Notes under the pieces: generated by a model
Seen by the model: the letters and a program-made list of their open reading frames with translations, nothing else
The model's database searches: none
What the model was told of the DNA's origin: nothing
Source: Janibacter cremeus
Lineage (GTDB): Bacteria; Actinomycetota; Actinomycetes; Actinomycetales; Dermatophilaceae
Reading direction: 5' to 3'
NCBI RefSeq assembly: GCF_013409205.1
Contig: NZ_JACCAE010000001.1
Coordinates: 2,294,001-2,358,000 of the forward strand
Length of the DNA stretch: 64,000 nucleotides
In this document: piece after piece, positions 1-8,407 of the stretch
How positions within the stretch are numbered: the stretch's first letter is position 1
Layout of the letters: every line of letters starts with the position of its first letter
Program-made: the position numbers and the translations under genes

Positions 1-1
1 T

Positions 2-226
2 GCAGCCGCGCAGCTGGGGCATGCCGACGGCCCCGGTGGGCTCACGGCGCGGGAGGTCGAGGTGCTGTGTCTCGTGGCGGCAGGCCGCAGCAACGCCCAG
101 GTCGCGCACGACCTGCACCTGTCGGTCAAGACCGTCGCCCGGCACCTGTCCAACATCTTCACCAAGCTCGACGTCGGTTCCCGGACAGAGGCGGCTGCCT
201 TCGCCTACCGGCACGGCCTGTGTTGA
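2..226 (+). CDS. LuxR-family regulator, C-terminal HTH only (5' end outside window)
   Basis: The last 74 codons of a response-regulator-type transcription factor run open from the window edge to the TGA at 224-226. The residues LTAREVEVL, then [28 protein letters not shown] and SRTEAAAFA form the complete four-helix LuxR/GerE DNA-binding domain, which is normally the C-terminus of the protein. The sensory or receiver half lies upstream of the window, so its signal cannot be named. It is followed by a tRNA gene on the same strand. Confidence 0.85.
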   Translation, partial: AAAQLGHADGPGGLTAREVEVLCLVAAGRSNAQVAHDLHLSVKTVARHLSNIFTKLDVGSRTEAAAFAYRHGLC

Positions 227-328
227 GTCGCACGACCACCGGCCGGTTGCGACGCGGCTGGCGCGCTCGCCCGCGATTTCACCCCGCCCCACCGCTTACG
301 TATACTCTTGCCCCGCGCCTCGGCGCAC

Positions 329-402
329 GCCGCCTTAGCTCAGACGGCTAGAGCGATTCACTCGTAATGAATAGGTCATCGGTTCGATTCCGATAGGCGG
401 CT
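329..402 (+). tRNA. tRNA-Thr (anticodon CGT)
   Basis: A full cloverleaf can be drawn. The acceptor stem pairs GCCGCCT (329-335) with AGGCGGC (395-401), followed by discriminator T402. The D-arm is GCTC/GAGC. The anticodon stem ATTCA/TGAAT encloses the loop CTCGTAA with anticodon CGT at 363-365. The T-arm ATCGG/CCGAT carries TTCGATT. It reads ACG threonine codons. CCA is not encoded. A strong terminator follows at 410-435. Confidence 0.93.
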
Positions 403-409
403 CAGCGGA

Positions 410-435
410 ACGCCCTCGACACGGTCGGGGGCGTT
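410..435 (+). terminator. Rho-independent terminator after tRNA-Thr
   Basis: An interrupted G+C-rich stem (AACGCCC-T-CGAC pairing with GTCG-G-GGGCGTT) is closed by a 3-base loop and runs directly into TTTTT. Its position a few bases after the tRNA fits termination of the tRNA transcript. Confidence 0.8.
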
Positions 436-663
436 TTTGCTGGTCAGGGGCGGCTTCTGCCGAGTCAAGAGCCGTGGCGAGAGGGCTGTCGAATACTGCG
501 AGGAGCAGGTCGCCGGACCCCGAATGGGCACACGTTGGGTACATCAGTTCGCGACGAAGGCTCACGGCTGGCTCCCCGCAGGCCACGACCTGCGGTCCTG
601 GCCTCCAGCACCTTCCGCGACCACATGATCACCCTCAATGCCGCGCACCGCTCAGTCCGGCAG

Positions 664-1059
664 TCACCCGGTCTGCAGAAGGTGCTCGAAGGATTCCACG
701 AATCGCCAGGCGTCGGCGCGCCGATTCGGCACGAGGGTGAGGTCGCGTCCCCCATCGACTTCGAGCTTGACCCGGGCGAACAGCCAACCGCTGTAGGCGA
801 TCCCGCGGATGCGGCCGAGAGGGGCCTCGCGCTTGATCTTCACCCTGGAGAACCAGCCGGTCACCTTCGCGAGCAGTGCTCGCTGTCGGATCACGATCAA
901 CACATCGGGGAACTGCCCGGCGACCCCGGGAAGGACCAGCAGCACTTCCTCCTCCGGATCCAGCAGTGTGGGCACTTCGCGCCGCAAGGCGAAAGAGGCG
1001 TACAACTCATTGCGCGCAAGCGCGGTCGAGTAGGTCGTGGAGGCGAGGGGCGAAGTCAT
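664..1059 (-). CDS. Small PH-like (bacterial pleckstrin-homology type) hypothetical protein
   Basis: A 131-residue protein with no signal peptide or membrane segment. The pattern of short beta-strands (VLLVLPGVAGQFPDVLIVIRQRALLAK, then SRVKIKREAPLGRIRGIAYS, then LFARVKLEVDGGRDLTLVPN) ends in a helix (ADAWRFVESFEHLL), which resembles bacterial PH / YokE-like domains. That assignment is by fold pattern only. ATG at 1059 is chosen because the upstream extension is Arg/Pro-rich and does not look coding; there is no clear ribosome binding site, so the message may be leaderless. It is divergent from the secretion-type locus that starts at 1447. Confidence 0.6.
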   Translation of the reverse strand: MTSPLASTTYSTALARNELYASFALRREVPTLLDPEEEVLLVLPGVAGQFPDVLIVIRQRALLAKVTGWFSRVKIKREAPLGRIRGIAYSGWLFARVKLEVDGGRDLTLVPNRRADAWRFVESFEHLLQTG

Positions 1060-1446
1060 GGCGCGATCGTAGGAGACGCACGCTCCACGACTGATCAGGT
1101 CGTGCGCTCGAGCGGCATGCGGAGCAGCAGGACGAGACCTCCGGCACGGGCGGCAGCGGCTCCGGTCGGGGCGATTTTGATTGTCGGACAATGGCTGTCG
1201 AGAACTTCCCTCCTGTGGCTCCCGACCGCGGCAGCCCGGCGGGCGTGGCCCGACGGTGCTAGCGTCTGCGCCATGCCATCTCTGGCTCGAACGGCCCTCG
1301 GCACCGCAGGGTCGTCACGGATGGCCGAGAGGGTGACCGCCGCGCTCGGCTCCGCGTGAGAGCATGATCGGCGCCCCGGCAGGGGTAGAAATCAAGGTGT
1401 GGGCCTGAGTCGACGGCCTCCACTGCCACGACACGAGGAGTCCACC
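1060..1446. other. Divergent intergenic region (387 bp)
   Basis: This stretch separates the minus-strand PH-like gene from the first gene of the long plus-strand locus. I see no convincing gene in it. It should hold the promoters of both directions, but I could not pick a clear -35/-10 pair. An AGGAG-type ribosome binding site for the downstream gene lies at 1433-1440. Confidence 0.5.
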
Positions 1447-3189
1447 GTGCCGCGACCGTCGCCCGGGCGCCCCCTGTTGGTGTCGGCCGGCGTGGCACTC
1501 GCCCTGACAGTGGCAGGCTGTGGAGCCGGCCTGCCTCCCTCGGTGGTTGAGGGGTCGAGCGTGTCGGTCGGCTGGTCGAAGTCGGTCACCAGCCTCAACG
1601 CAGCCACCCTTGACGGAGCCACGCCGGGCAACCGTGAGATCGCAGCAGCAACTCGTGGGCAGTTCGCCCGGGTCGCCGGCGGTGACGTGGAGGTCGACGA
1701 GAGTTTCGGCTCGGTGGAGATCACAGACACCGCTGCGACGTCCTTCACTGTGCGTTACGACCTGGCCGAGCCGAGTTGGTCGGACGGGATCCCGGTCGAT
1801 GCTGCTGACCTGTTGCTCGCCTGGGCCGCAGGGTCGAATGCCGTGGCCGGGAGTGAGTTCGCCTCCGTACCCAGCCCGCTCGTGCACAGCGGGAAGGTGC
1901 CCGAGTTCGACGAGTTCGATCGGCGCATCGACGTCGAGTACACCCGCCCCGTCCGGGACTGGCACACCGCGCTGGATGTGGCCGTCCCGGCACACGTGGT
2001 GGGGATGCTGGCACTGGGCGTCGAGGACCCGATGGAGGCCAAGCAGGCCGTGGTCACCGCCATCGACGACGGGGACCCCGAGGCCCTCGCCGCGATCGCC
2101 GAGGTGTGGAACGGCGGCTTCGACCTCGAGTCGGATGGTGACGACATCCCGGACGAGCTCCTCGTCTCCAGCGGTCCGTACCGCGTGGAGAGCATTGAGC
2201 CGGGCGACTCGGACGGTGATCGGGTCCGACTCGTGGTGAACCGCGAGTACCTCGGGACGCCACCTCCGTCGTACGAGCACATCGAGCTCGAGACCGGCAC
2301 GCCTCTGGACCAGCTCGCCGAGATCGGCGATGACCTCGGGGTGGCGCAGTTCCTGCCGACAGCGCAGAACCGTGAGCTGACGCGAGACCTCGAGCGCAGG
2401 GACCACCAGGTCTCCACCTCGGGTGACGGCACGGTGTGGGCGCTGGTCGTGCGAGTGGACCGGGGTGTGTTCAGCGCACACGAGGCCCGGCTCGCCTTCC
2501 TGCGCGCGGTGCCGCGCTCGGACCTCGTCACGGCCGGGTCCGGCCCGTGGCGCGAGGCCTTCAAGGCGACGGACTCGTTGCTCTTCGATCCCACCGCGGA
2601 GGGTTATTCCGTGGCGGTGGAGGACGTCGGCCTGCGCGAGACCTTCGGTGGCGGCGCCGCCGATGCGGCGTTCGAACGCAAGCGGGCAGGGGTCCCGACC
2701 GGGACGCCGATCTGCGTCCTCTACGACACCGACGAGCCGTTCGCTGCCGGTGCGTTCGCCACGTTGCAGTCAGCGATGGCCGAGGACGAGACCGGGTGGC
2801 AGGTCCGTGACTGCGGCACCCGCAACGTGCAGCGCAGCGTGCGCGAGGGGACCGGCTGGCAGGCCGTCCTGACCAGGATCCCGCTGCCCGAGACCGCTCG
2901 TGACCTCGCCACCCAGTGGGGGAGCCAGGGAGATCCGTTGCTGAGCGGGTCCACGAGCACGAAGCGCGACCCGCTCGTCGACAAGTACGCGCGGACGGCG
3001 GACAAATACGACGCGCGCGAGTCGCGGGTGGCCCTGGAGGCCCAGATCGTGGATGAGGCGGTCGCCGTGCCTCTGGCCGTGAACCCGGTCGTGACCGTCG
3101 CGGCACGAGCCGTCGAAAGCGTCCAACCGGAGTCCGGGGCCTCCGCCACGCTGCTGTCCGGAACCGGTGACTGGAGTCCCGATGAGTGA
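1447..3189 (+). CDS. Family 5-type extracytoplasmic solute-binding lipoprotein
   Basis: A 580-residue secreted lipoprotein. The N-terminus has a basic stretch, a hydrophobic core and the lipobox LTVAGC, so it should be lipidated at the membrane. The segment with WSDGIPVDAADLLLAW matches the WSDGxPVTAxD signature of peptide/oligopeptide-binding (SBP_bac_5) proteins, and the size fits that family. GTG 1447 is preferred over an upstream in-frame start because CGAGGAG lies just before it. No permease or ATPase genes of an ABC importer are nearby; it heads the FHA/kinase/secretion locus instead. A scaffold or ligand-sensing role is therefore as likely as uptake. The stop overlaps the next start. 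Confidence 0.8.
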   Translation: MPRPSPGRPLLVSAGVALALTVAGCGAGLPPSVVEGSSVSVGWSKSVTSLNAATLDGATPGNREIAAATRGQFARVAGGDVEVDESFGSVEITDTAATSFTVRYDLAEPSWSDGIPVDAADLLLAWAAGSNAVAGSEFASVPSPLVHSGKVPEFDEFDRRIDVEYTRPVRDWHTALDVAVPAHVVGMLALGVEDPMEAKQAVVTAIDDGDPEALAAIAEVWNGGFDLESDGDDIPDELLVSSGPYRVESIEPGDSDGDRVRLVVNREYLGTPPPSYEHIELETGTPLDQLAEIGDDLGVAQFLPTAQNRELTRDLERRDHQVSTSGDGTVWALVVRVDRGVFSAHEARLAFLRAVPRSDLVTAGSGPWREAFKATDSLLFDPTAEGYSVAVEDVGLRETFGGGAADAAFERKRAGVPTGTPICVLYDTDEPFAAGAFATLQSAMAEDETGWQVRDCGTRNVQRSVREGTGWQAVLTRIPLPETARDLATQWGSQGDPLLSGSTSTKRDPLVDKYARTADKYDARESRVALEAQIVDEAVAVPLAVNPVVTVAARAVESVQPESGASATLLSGTGDWSPDE

Positions 3190-4105
3190 CGACATCATCT
3201 CCCTCGCTGACGGCACACCGGCACACCTGGTCGAACGAGACGACGGATGGTTCCTGGAGATCGACGACGTCCGCCAGTCCCACATCGGCCCGTCCGGGGC
3301 GCCGCCCGCGCTGGCGACGGTGCGGTGGATGCAGGCCTGCGTGGGCAGAGACCGAGGGGCCTGCGCTCACCTCGGGGGCGGTCTGCTCACACTCCCCCGA
3401 GCACTCGCCGAAGCCGAGCCCGGCATGCGGCAGCTGGTCGTGGAGTCCGAGCCGGCCCTGGCCGAGGTGGCGCGGACCCGATTCGGGCTACCGCCCGGAG
3501 TCACGCTCGAGGTCGGTGACGCGCGTGCCTGGCTCGACGCGTCTCGACCCGGGCCGGTCTGGGACGCCGTGGTGATCGACGTGTTCGCCGGGGGACGGAT
3601 CCCGCCCGCCTTCACCTCACGTGAGTGCTTCGAGCGAGCCGGTGCAGCGTTGCAGGAGGACGGGATCCTGGTGCTGAACTCCGTCGCGGGACCCGACCTG
3701 ACCTTCACCCGCCGAGAGCTGGCGACGTTGCGCACCGTCTTCGCCCACGTCGCGATGGTTGTGCAGGGGTCGGCGTTGAAGGGGCTGCGTTTCGGCAATG
3801 CCGTCCTCGTCGGATCCCACTCACGCCTGGACGTCGCGGAAATCCGCGCCGCCCTCGACGGCGACCCCTCCCGTGGAGCGCTGGTGACCGACATCGAGCC
3901 GATCATCGACGGTGCACCGCCGGTGCACGACGTGGACGAGCTGTGGTCTCCGACGCCGGACCTGCCCGACATCGACCACGCGCTCCGGGCGCTGGACCGT
4001 GTGCGTACCACGAGCGAGTCCGTGCGCGCTGCCCTGCGCCCCGACCGACCGCCTACGATGGGGCGCGCACAGGCGGGGGAGCACGGGAAGGACGCTGCAC
4101 AGTGA
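3182..4105 (+). CDS. Spermidine-synthase-like SAM-dependent protein
   Basis: A 307-residue cytosolic protein with a Rossmann-type methyltransferase/spermidine synthase core. The signatures are CAHLGGGLLTLPRAL (glycine-rich loop), ELVVESEPAL-like acidic strand, LEVGDARAWLD and DAVVIDVFAGGRIPP. Such stand-alone proteins are annotated as spermidine synthase-like or fused-MFS/spermidine synthase relatives, and many are probably methyltransferases. The substrate is unknown. Its ATG (3182) overlaps the upstream stop, and its stop overlaps the GTG of the PP2C gene by 4 bp, so it belongs to the same operon. Confidence 0.72.
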   Translation: MSDDIISLADGTPAHLVERDDGWFLEIDDVRQSHIGPSGAPPALATVRWMQACVGRDRGACAHLGGGLLTLPRALAEAEPGMRQLVVESEPALAEVARTRFGLPPGVTLEVGDARAWLDASRPGPVWDAVVIDVFAGGRIPPAFTSRECFERAGAALQEDGILVLNSVAGPDLTFTRRELATLRTVFAHVAMVVQGSALKGLRFGNAVLVGSHSRLDVAEIRAALDGDPSRGALVTDIEPIIDGAPPVHDVDELWSPTPDLPDIDHALRALDRVRTTSESVRAALRPDRPPTMGRAQAGEHGKDAAQ

Positions 4106-4989
4106 CCGTCGATCGAATGCCCGATCTGCGCTGGTCCCCTTCTGCCGATGGCACTTTCACGCAGATGAGGTACTCGGCCGCCACCGACGTCGGGCAGGTG
4201 CGGTCGGTGAACGAGGACTCCTTCCTTGCCGCTCCACCGGTCTTCGTCGTGGCTGACGGCATGGGTGGCTACGAGCGTGGCGACGTCGCCTCGGCCATCG
4301 TGGTCGAGGAGTTCGAGTCGATCCGGGACTGCGCCGCTGTCGAGCCCTCCGACCTGGAGAGCTGCATATCGCGCGCGCGGTTGCGGATCCAAGACCTCGC
4401 CACTCAGAAGGCCGCGCCGGGATCAACGGTTCTGGCGGCCGCGTACGTCGAGCAATCCGGTCGTGGCTACTGGGCGATTGCACACGAGGGGGACTCCCGC
4501 GCCTATCAGTGGCACGACGGGAACCTGGCGCGGATCACCAAGGACCACTCGATCGTGCAGGAGCTCGTCGACGAGGGACAGATCACCGAGGAGGAGGCGC
4601 AGGCCCACCCGGAGCGCCACATCATCACCCGCGCGCTCGGTGGCTCGGCCAGCTCTGGACCCGACTTCTCGCTCGTGCCGGTGGAGGAGGGCGCCCGACT
4701 GCTGTTGTGCAGTGACGGCCTCACCGGGGAGCTCAGCGAGAAGTCGATCAGCCGGATACTCGCCGACGAGGTTCGATCTGCCAGAGCGGCGGACCTGCTG
4801 GTCCGTCGCGCCGTGGAGGCCGGCGGTCATGACAACATCACCGTGGTGATCGTTGACGTCGTGTCCGTCGGTGATCGCGCCGTCGAGGACACTCTCGACC
4901 CCGATCTCATCGGTGCCCCCACCCAGGTGGAAGCTGTCGAGGACACCATTCCCGAAGACACCATTCCCAATGGCCGGAGGAGCCGATGA
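4102..4989 (+). CDS. PP2C-family (PPM) Ser/Thr protein phosphatase
   Basis: A 295-residue soluble phosphatase. The metal-binding motifs are in order: VNEDSF, VVADGMGGYERGDVAS, AHEGDSRAYQW, LLCSDGLTGEL and the terminal GGHDNITVVIVD. These are the aspartates and glycines that hold the two metal ions in PPM phosphatases. The start is GTG 4102, 4 bp inside the previous gene, with GGAAGGA about 9 bases upstream. It should reverse phosphorylation by the kinase at 6029, as PstP does opposite PknA/PknB. A roughly 40-residue acidic tail after the catalytic domain (VEDTLDPDLIGAPTQVEAVEDTIPEDTIP) contains several Thr residues in acidic context and could itself be an FHA ligand (inference). Confidence 0.9.
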   Translation: MTVDRMPDLRWSPSADGTFTQMRYSAATDVGQVRSVNEDSFLAAPPVFVVADGMGGYERGDVASAIVVEEFESIRDCAAVEPSDLESCISRARLRIQDLATQKAAPGSTVLAAAYVEQSGRGYWAIAHEGDSRAYQWHDGNLARITKDHSIVQELVDEGQITEEEAQAHPERHIITRALGGSASSGPDFSLVPVEEGARLLLCSDGLTGELSEKSISRILADEVRSARAADLLVRRAVEAGGHDNITVVIVDVVSVGDRAVEDTLDPDLIGAPTQVEAVEDTIPEDTIPNGRRSR

Positions 4990-6032
4990 ACGCCAGGTAC
5001 GTCCCCGGAGACCGTGTGGTGGCACTGACGGGCCGCGCTGTGGTCATGGCCGCACCCGATCGAGTGGCCGAGGTGTCCGCGCTGGTGGACGGGGCGCCAA
5101 CTCCTCTGGGGGTCATCTCAGCCCTGTCGGGTGGCGATGTCGCCCGGCTACCGGACTTCGCCGCGGCCGTGCTCGACGGCACGGACCTCGTCGTGCTGGT
5201 GCGTGGCCCCTACACGGTTCGCTGCGGGGGCCAGCAGTGGTCGGGCCGCGATGTGGCCACGTGGCGTGAGCACCGTGTGCCGGCAGGTGATGACGTGTCC
5301 ATCGACCACGATGAGGGAGAGGGCGACCTGGAGCTGCCGCTGACCGCGGGAGTCGTGTTGGCGGCCCGGGCCAGCTGGCGCCCGGGGGAGGCGCCGGAGG
5401 AGGACGAGTGCCCGCCGCGGGCCACCCAGGACCCTGGCATCACCGTGGCCGAGGTGGAGGACGCCCCGGAAGCAGTGCCGGATCACGATGCCGAGGTCGA
5501 TGACGGGTTCGACGAGACCGTCGGTGCCACCATCCAGGGGCAGCGGGTCCCGGACCCCGCCCAGATCCCGGTCCCGGACCAGGCCCCGGACCCCGCCGAA
5601 GGAGACCACGACGGTCGCACCATCACCGCGGAGCAGATGCGAGCGCTGCGTGCCCGCGAGGAACCCGAGACGCCGGCGGCGACGTCGCAGGTGACGGCGA
5701 CCCTGGCGGTGTCGGGTGGTGAGACGGTCGACCTGGCCAAGCCGGTGATCATCGGGCGCTCGCCGCGTGCGGAGCGCAAGAGCGGCGCGCAACTGCCACG
5801 CATGATGGTCGTCGATGATCCGTACGTGTCCGGCACGCACCTCGAGGTCGCCGTCGAGGACGGCGCCGTGGTCGTCACCGACCGCTCCACGAACGGCACG
5901 ATGCTCACCCGCCCCGGTGGCGAACCGGAAAGGCTGTCGACGGATGAACCGACAGTGGTCGACGACGGCTGTGTGCTGAGGTTGTCCGACGACGTCGTCG
6001 CCACGGTCATGATGCACGGGGCGGTCGGGTGA
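4986..6032 (+). CDS. FHA-domain protein with long acidic linker
   Basis: A 348-residue protein. An N-terminal domain (about residues 1-135) of unknown fold is followed by an acidic, Pro-rich linker (about 140-235) with ITAEQMRALRA. A C-terminal FHA domain (about 245-345) shows the phosphothreonine-binding signatures VIIGRSP, DPYVSGTHLEV and TDRSTNGTML. The ATGA overlap couples it to the phosphatase upstream, and the kinase follows with another overlap. It is a likely phospho-reader of the kinase output. No membrane segment is seen. Confidence 0.85.
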   Translation: MNARYVPGDRVVALTGRAVVMAAPDRVAEVSALVDGAPTPLGVISALSGGDVARLPDFAAAVLDGTDLVVLVRGPYTVRCGGQQWSGRDVATWREHRVPAGDDVSIDHDEGEGDLELPLTAGVVLAARASWRPGEAPEEDECPPRATQDPGITVAEVEDAPEAVPDHDAEVDDGFDETVGATIQGQRVPDPAQIPVPDQAPDPAEGDHDGRTITAEQMRALRAREEPETPAATSQVTATLAVSGGETVDLAKPVIIGRSPRAERKSGAQLPRMMVVDDPYVSGTHLEVAVEDGAVVVTDRSTNGTMLTRPGGEPERLSTDEPTVVDDGCVLRLSDDVVATVMMHGAVG

Positions 6033-7573
6033 GCGCTGCTCCACCCCCGGAGATTCCGGACTTCACCTTCGTCGAGCCCATCGGCACCGGCGGCTTCGCC
6101 GATGTCTTCCTCTACCGGCAGCGCCTCCCGGCGCGGCAGGTGGCGGTGAAGGTGCTGCGCGAGTCGGCCAGCAAGGTCGGCCGGGAGCAGTTCCACGCCG
6201 AGGCGAACGTGATGGCCCAGCTCTCCAGCCATCCCTCGATCGTCTCGATCCACCAGGCCGACGTCAGTGTCGACGGGCGGGCCTTCCTGGTGATGGAGTA
6301 CTGCCCGCCGCCGCACATCGCGCAGCGGTACCGCACGGAACGGGTCCCCCTGCCCGAGGTCCTCGACATCGGGGTCAGGATCGCCAGCGCCGTCGAGACG
6401 GCGCACCGCGTGGGGATCCTGCACCGTGACATCAAGCCACACAACATCCTCACCAGTCCGTTCGGTGTCCCGCTGCTGACCGACTTCGGTATCGCGGCCG
6501 TCGCCAACGAGGACACCCAGGCCAGCGGTGGGATGTCGGTGCCGTGGTCGCCGCCCGAAGTGCTGGGGGAGGACCCGCCGCTCGACGCACGCAGCGACGT
6601 GTACGCCCTCGCCGCCACGATCTACTCGTTGCTGGCAGGACGATCGCCCTTCGAGGTGCCCGGTGGCACCAACGACACTCCGACGTTGATCCACCGCATC
6701 GAGAACAAGGACCCGAGTCGGATCATGCGGGCCGACGTGCCGGACTCGCTGGGCGGGCTCCTTGCCCGGTCCTTGTCCCGACGTCTGGATGAGCGTCCGG
6801 CCTCGGCGATGGCTCTGGCGCGCGGCCTGCAGGAGGTGCAGATCGAGCTGCAGCTCGCGCCCACGCGGCTGGAGGTGATGGATGCCTCACCCGAGGCGGC
6901 GACCGCCGGGCAGCAGGTGTCCGACGAACGGACGCTCGTGCGGCCCGTGCAGGTGATCGTGCCCGATGACATCGCCGAGAAGGGCACGTTGCTGCGGCCC
7001 CGTGAAGTGTCCCAGGTCGAGGACCGGACGCGCGCACCCCGTCGCCGCGAGCCGGCCGAGAACACGATCCGTCGCCGTCCGCCCGAGACCGTCGGCGCGC
7101 CCGACGTGGGGCCCGGGGTCGTGCCTGACGAAGCCACCCAGCGGACGCCGTCGCGCACGCGGACCCTGTGGGGAGTGGGCCTCGGGACGGCCCTCGCGGT
7201 GTCCGTCGGCGCCGCCTTGGTGTTCGGTTCCGAGTCCGCGTCGGACGAGACGACGTCCACCCCACCCCCTTCGCCCGCCGTGGCAGTGGGTGGCCCTTCG
7301 ACTCCGGTGGACCTGGACCACCGGGTGAAGGGGGGCTCCGTGACGTTCTCCTGGCGCAACCCCGACCCCGAGCCGGGCGACACCTTTCGAGTCAGGGTCG
7401 GGCAGTCCTTGGGCGAGATGGTCGAGGAGTACCGGGGAGAGCGCAGCCGCGTGAAGACGGCTGTCCCGTCGGGCGGCCAGCAGTGCGTCGCGATCTCGGT
7501 CATCCGCAGCGGGTCGATGTCGGACCCGTTGACCGAGTGCGTCGTGGTGTCCGGCAAGGGCAGCCAGTCCTGA
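6029..7573 (+). CDS. Membrane Ser/Thr protein kinase (PknB type) with extracytoplasmic FN3-like domain
   Basis: A 514-residue kinase. The catalytic domain (about 12-275) has the glycine loop GTGGFADV (19-26), Lys41, helix-C Glu58, catalytic HRDIKPHN (132-139, base Asp134) and DFG (152-154). A Thr- and Arg-rich juxtamembrane linker (about 285-375) follows, then one transmembrane helix (about 377-396). The outside domain (about 425-510) contains GGSVTFSWRNPDPEPGDTFRVRVG and reads as a single fibronectin-III-like module, not the PASTA repeats of PknB. The same FN3 theme recurs in the giant protein encoded at 8404. The start is GTG 6029, overlapping the upstream stop. Confidence 0.92.
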   Translation: MSAAPPPEIPDFTFVEPIGTGGFADVFLYRQRLPARQVAVKVLRESASKVGREQFHAEANVMAQLSSHPSIVSIHQADVSVDGRAFLVMEYCPPPHIAQRYRTERVPLPEVLDIGVRIASAVETAHRVGILHRDIKPHNILTSPFGVPLLTDFGIAAVANEDTQASGGMSVPWSPPEVLGEDPPLDARSDVYALAATIYSLLAGRSPFEVPGGTNDTPTLIHRIENKDPSRIMRADVPDSLGGLLARSLSRRLDERPASAMALARGLQEVQIELQLAPTRLEVMDASPEAATAGQQVSDERTLVRPVQVIVPDDIAEKGTLLRPREVSQVEDRTRAPRRREPAENTIRRRPPETVGAPDVGPGVVPDEATQRTPSRTRTLWGVGLGTALAVSVGAALVFGSESASDETTSTPPPSPAVAVGGPSTPVDLDHRVKGGSVTFSWRNPDPEPGDTFRVRVGQSLGEMVEEYRGERSRVKTAVPSGGQQCVAISVIRSGSMSDPLTECVVVSGKGSQS

Positions 7574-7699
7574 ACCGGGCGGGTCCACCGGCCGTGAGGG
7601 CCTGGGGAAGCGTTGCGGCCGTAGAGGAATCACCCCGCCCTGCCCTTGTCGCTGAAGGTGCGTATGATCCGCGGAGGCACTTCTTGGAGAGGGGACTTG

Positions 7700-8407
7700 G
7701 TGGCTGCCGAGCTGACGGTCGAGTACTGCGGGGTGGAGTACCCGTTGGCGGGGGACCGCGTATTCACCATCGGACGCGAAGCGGACCTTGTCGTCGATGC
7801 CGACAATGCCTACCTGCACCGACGACTCGTCGAGATCTCCCACGTCGACGGCCTCTGGTGGGTGACCAACATCGGCTCCCGGCTCTCTCTCACCGTCAGC
7901 GGCGATGCCGGCACCTTGCACGCTTTGGTGGGCCCGGGGGCACGGGTGCCGGTCGTCCTTCCCTCGATCGCGCTCCTCTTCACTGCCGGGCAGACCACGT
8001 ACGAGGTCACCGTCTGCTGCGACGCGCCCGAGTTCAGTGCCGTGGTGCCACCACAAGCAGAGGACGAGAATGACCTGACGCTGGGCGGCGTCACCCTGAC
8101 GTCGAGCCAGTTCCTCCTCGTGCTCGCGCTGTCGGAGGTCGTCCTGCGTCGGGTGGGGACCGGCCCGAGCGATGTACCCACGAATGCGCAGGCCGCCGAA
8201 CGGCTGGGATGGCCGCTGACGAAGTTCAACCGCAAGCTGGACAACGTCTGCGACAAGTTCGACCGGGCCGGCGTGAAGGGTCTGCGTGGCGGCCGGGGCA
8301 ACAACGCCACCCAGCGTCGGGGACGACTGGTGGAGTACGCGGTCACGGCGCGCCTCGTGCGCCCCGAGCACCTGCCGCTGCTGGAAGATGGAGAGCGCGC
8401 GTCGTGA
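7700..8407 (+). CDS. FHA-like protein with winged-helix-like C-terminal domain
   Basis: A 235-residue soluble protein. The N-terminal half (about 10-110) has an FHA-like start (YPLAGDRVFTIGREADLVV) and ends in strands, but the SxxH and N-G residues of classical phosphothreonine binding are not obvious (HRRLVEIS occupies the place). The C-terminal half (about 130-225) is helical with NAQAAERLGWPLTKFNRKLDNVCDKF, which resembles a helix-turn-helix. GTG 7700 is chosen because GGAGAGGGG lies at 7686-7694; TTG 7697 is possible. It sits between the kinase and the giant Ig/FN3 gene, whose GTG overlaps its stop. Confidence 0.7.
   Translation: MAAELTVEYCGVEYPLAGDRVFTIGREADLVVDADNAYLHRRLVEISHVDGLWWVTNIGSRLSLTVSGDAGTLHALVGPGARVPVVLPSIALLFTAGQTTYEVTVCCDAPEFSAVVPPQAEDENDLTLGGVTLTSSQFLLVLALSEVVLRRVGTGPSDVPTNAQAAERLGWPLTKFNRKLDNVCDKFDRAGVKGLRGGRGNNATQRRGRLVEYAVTARLVRPEHLPLLEDGERAS

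Noticed and set aside
1447..3189. A complete peptide ABC importer starting with the solute-binding lipoprotein
   Set aside because: No permease or ABC ATPase genes follow; the next genes are a methyltransferase-like gene and signalling genes.
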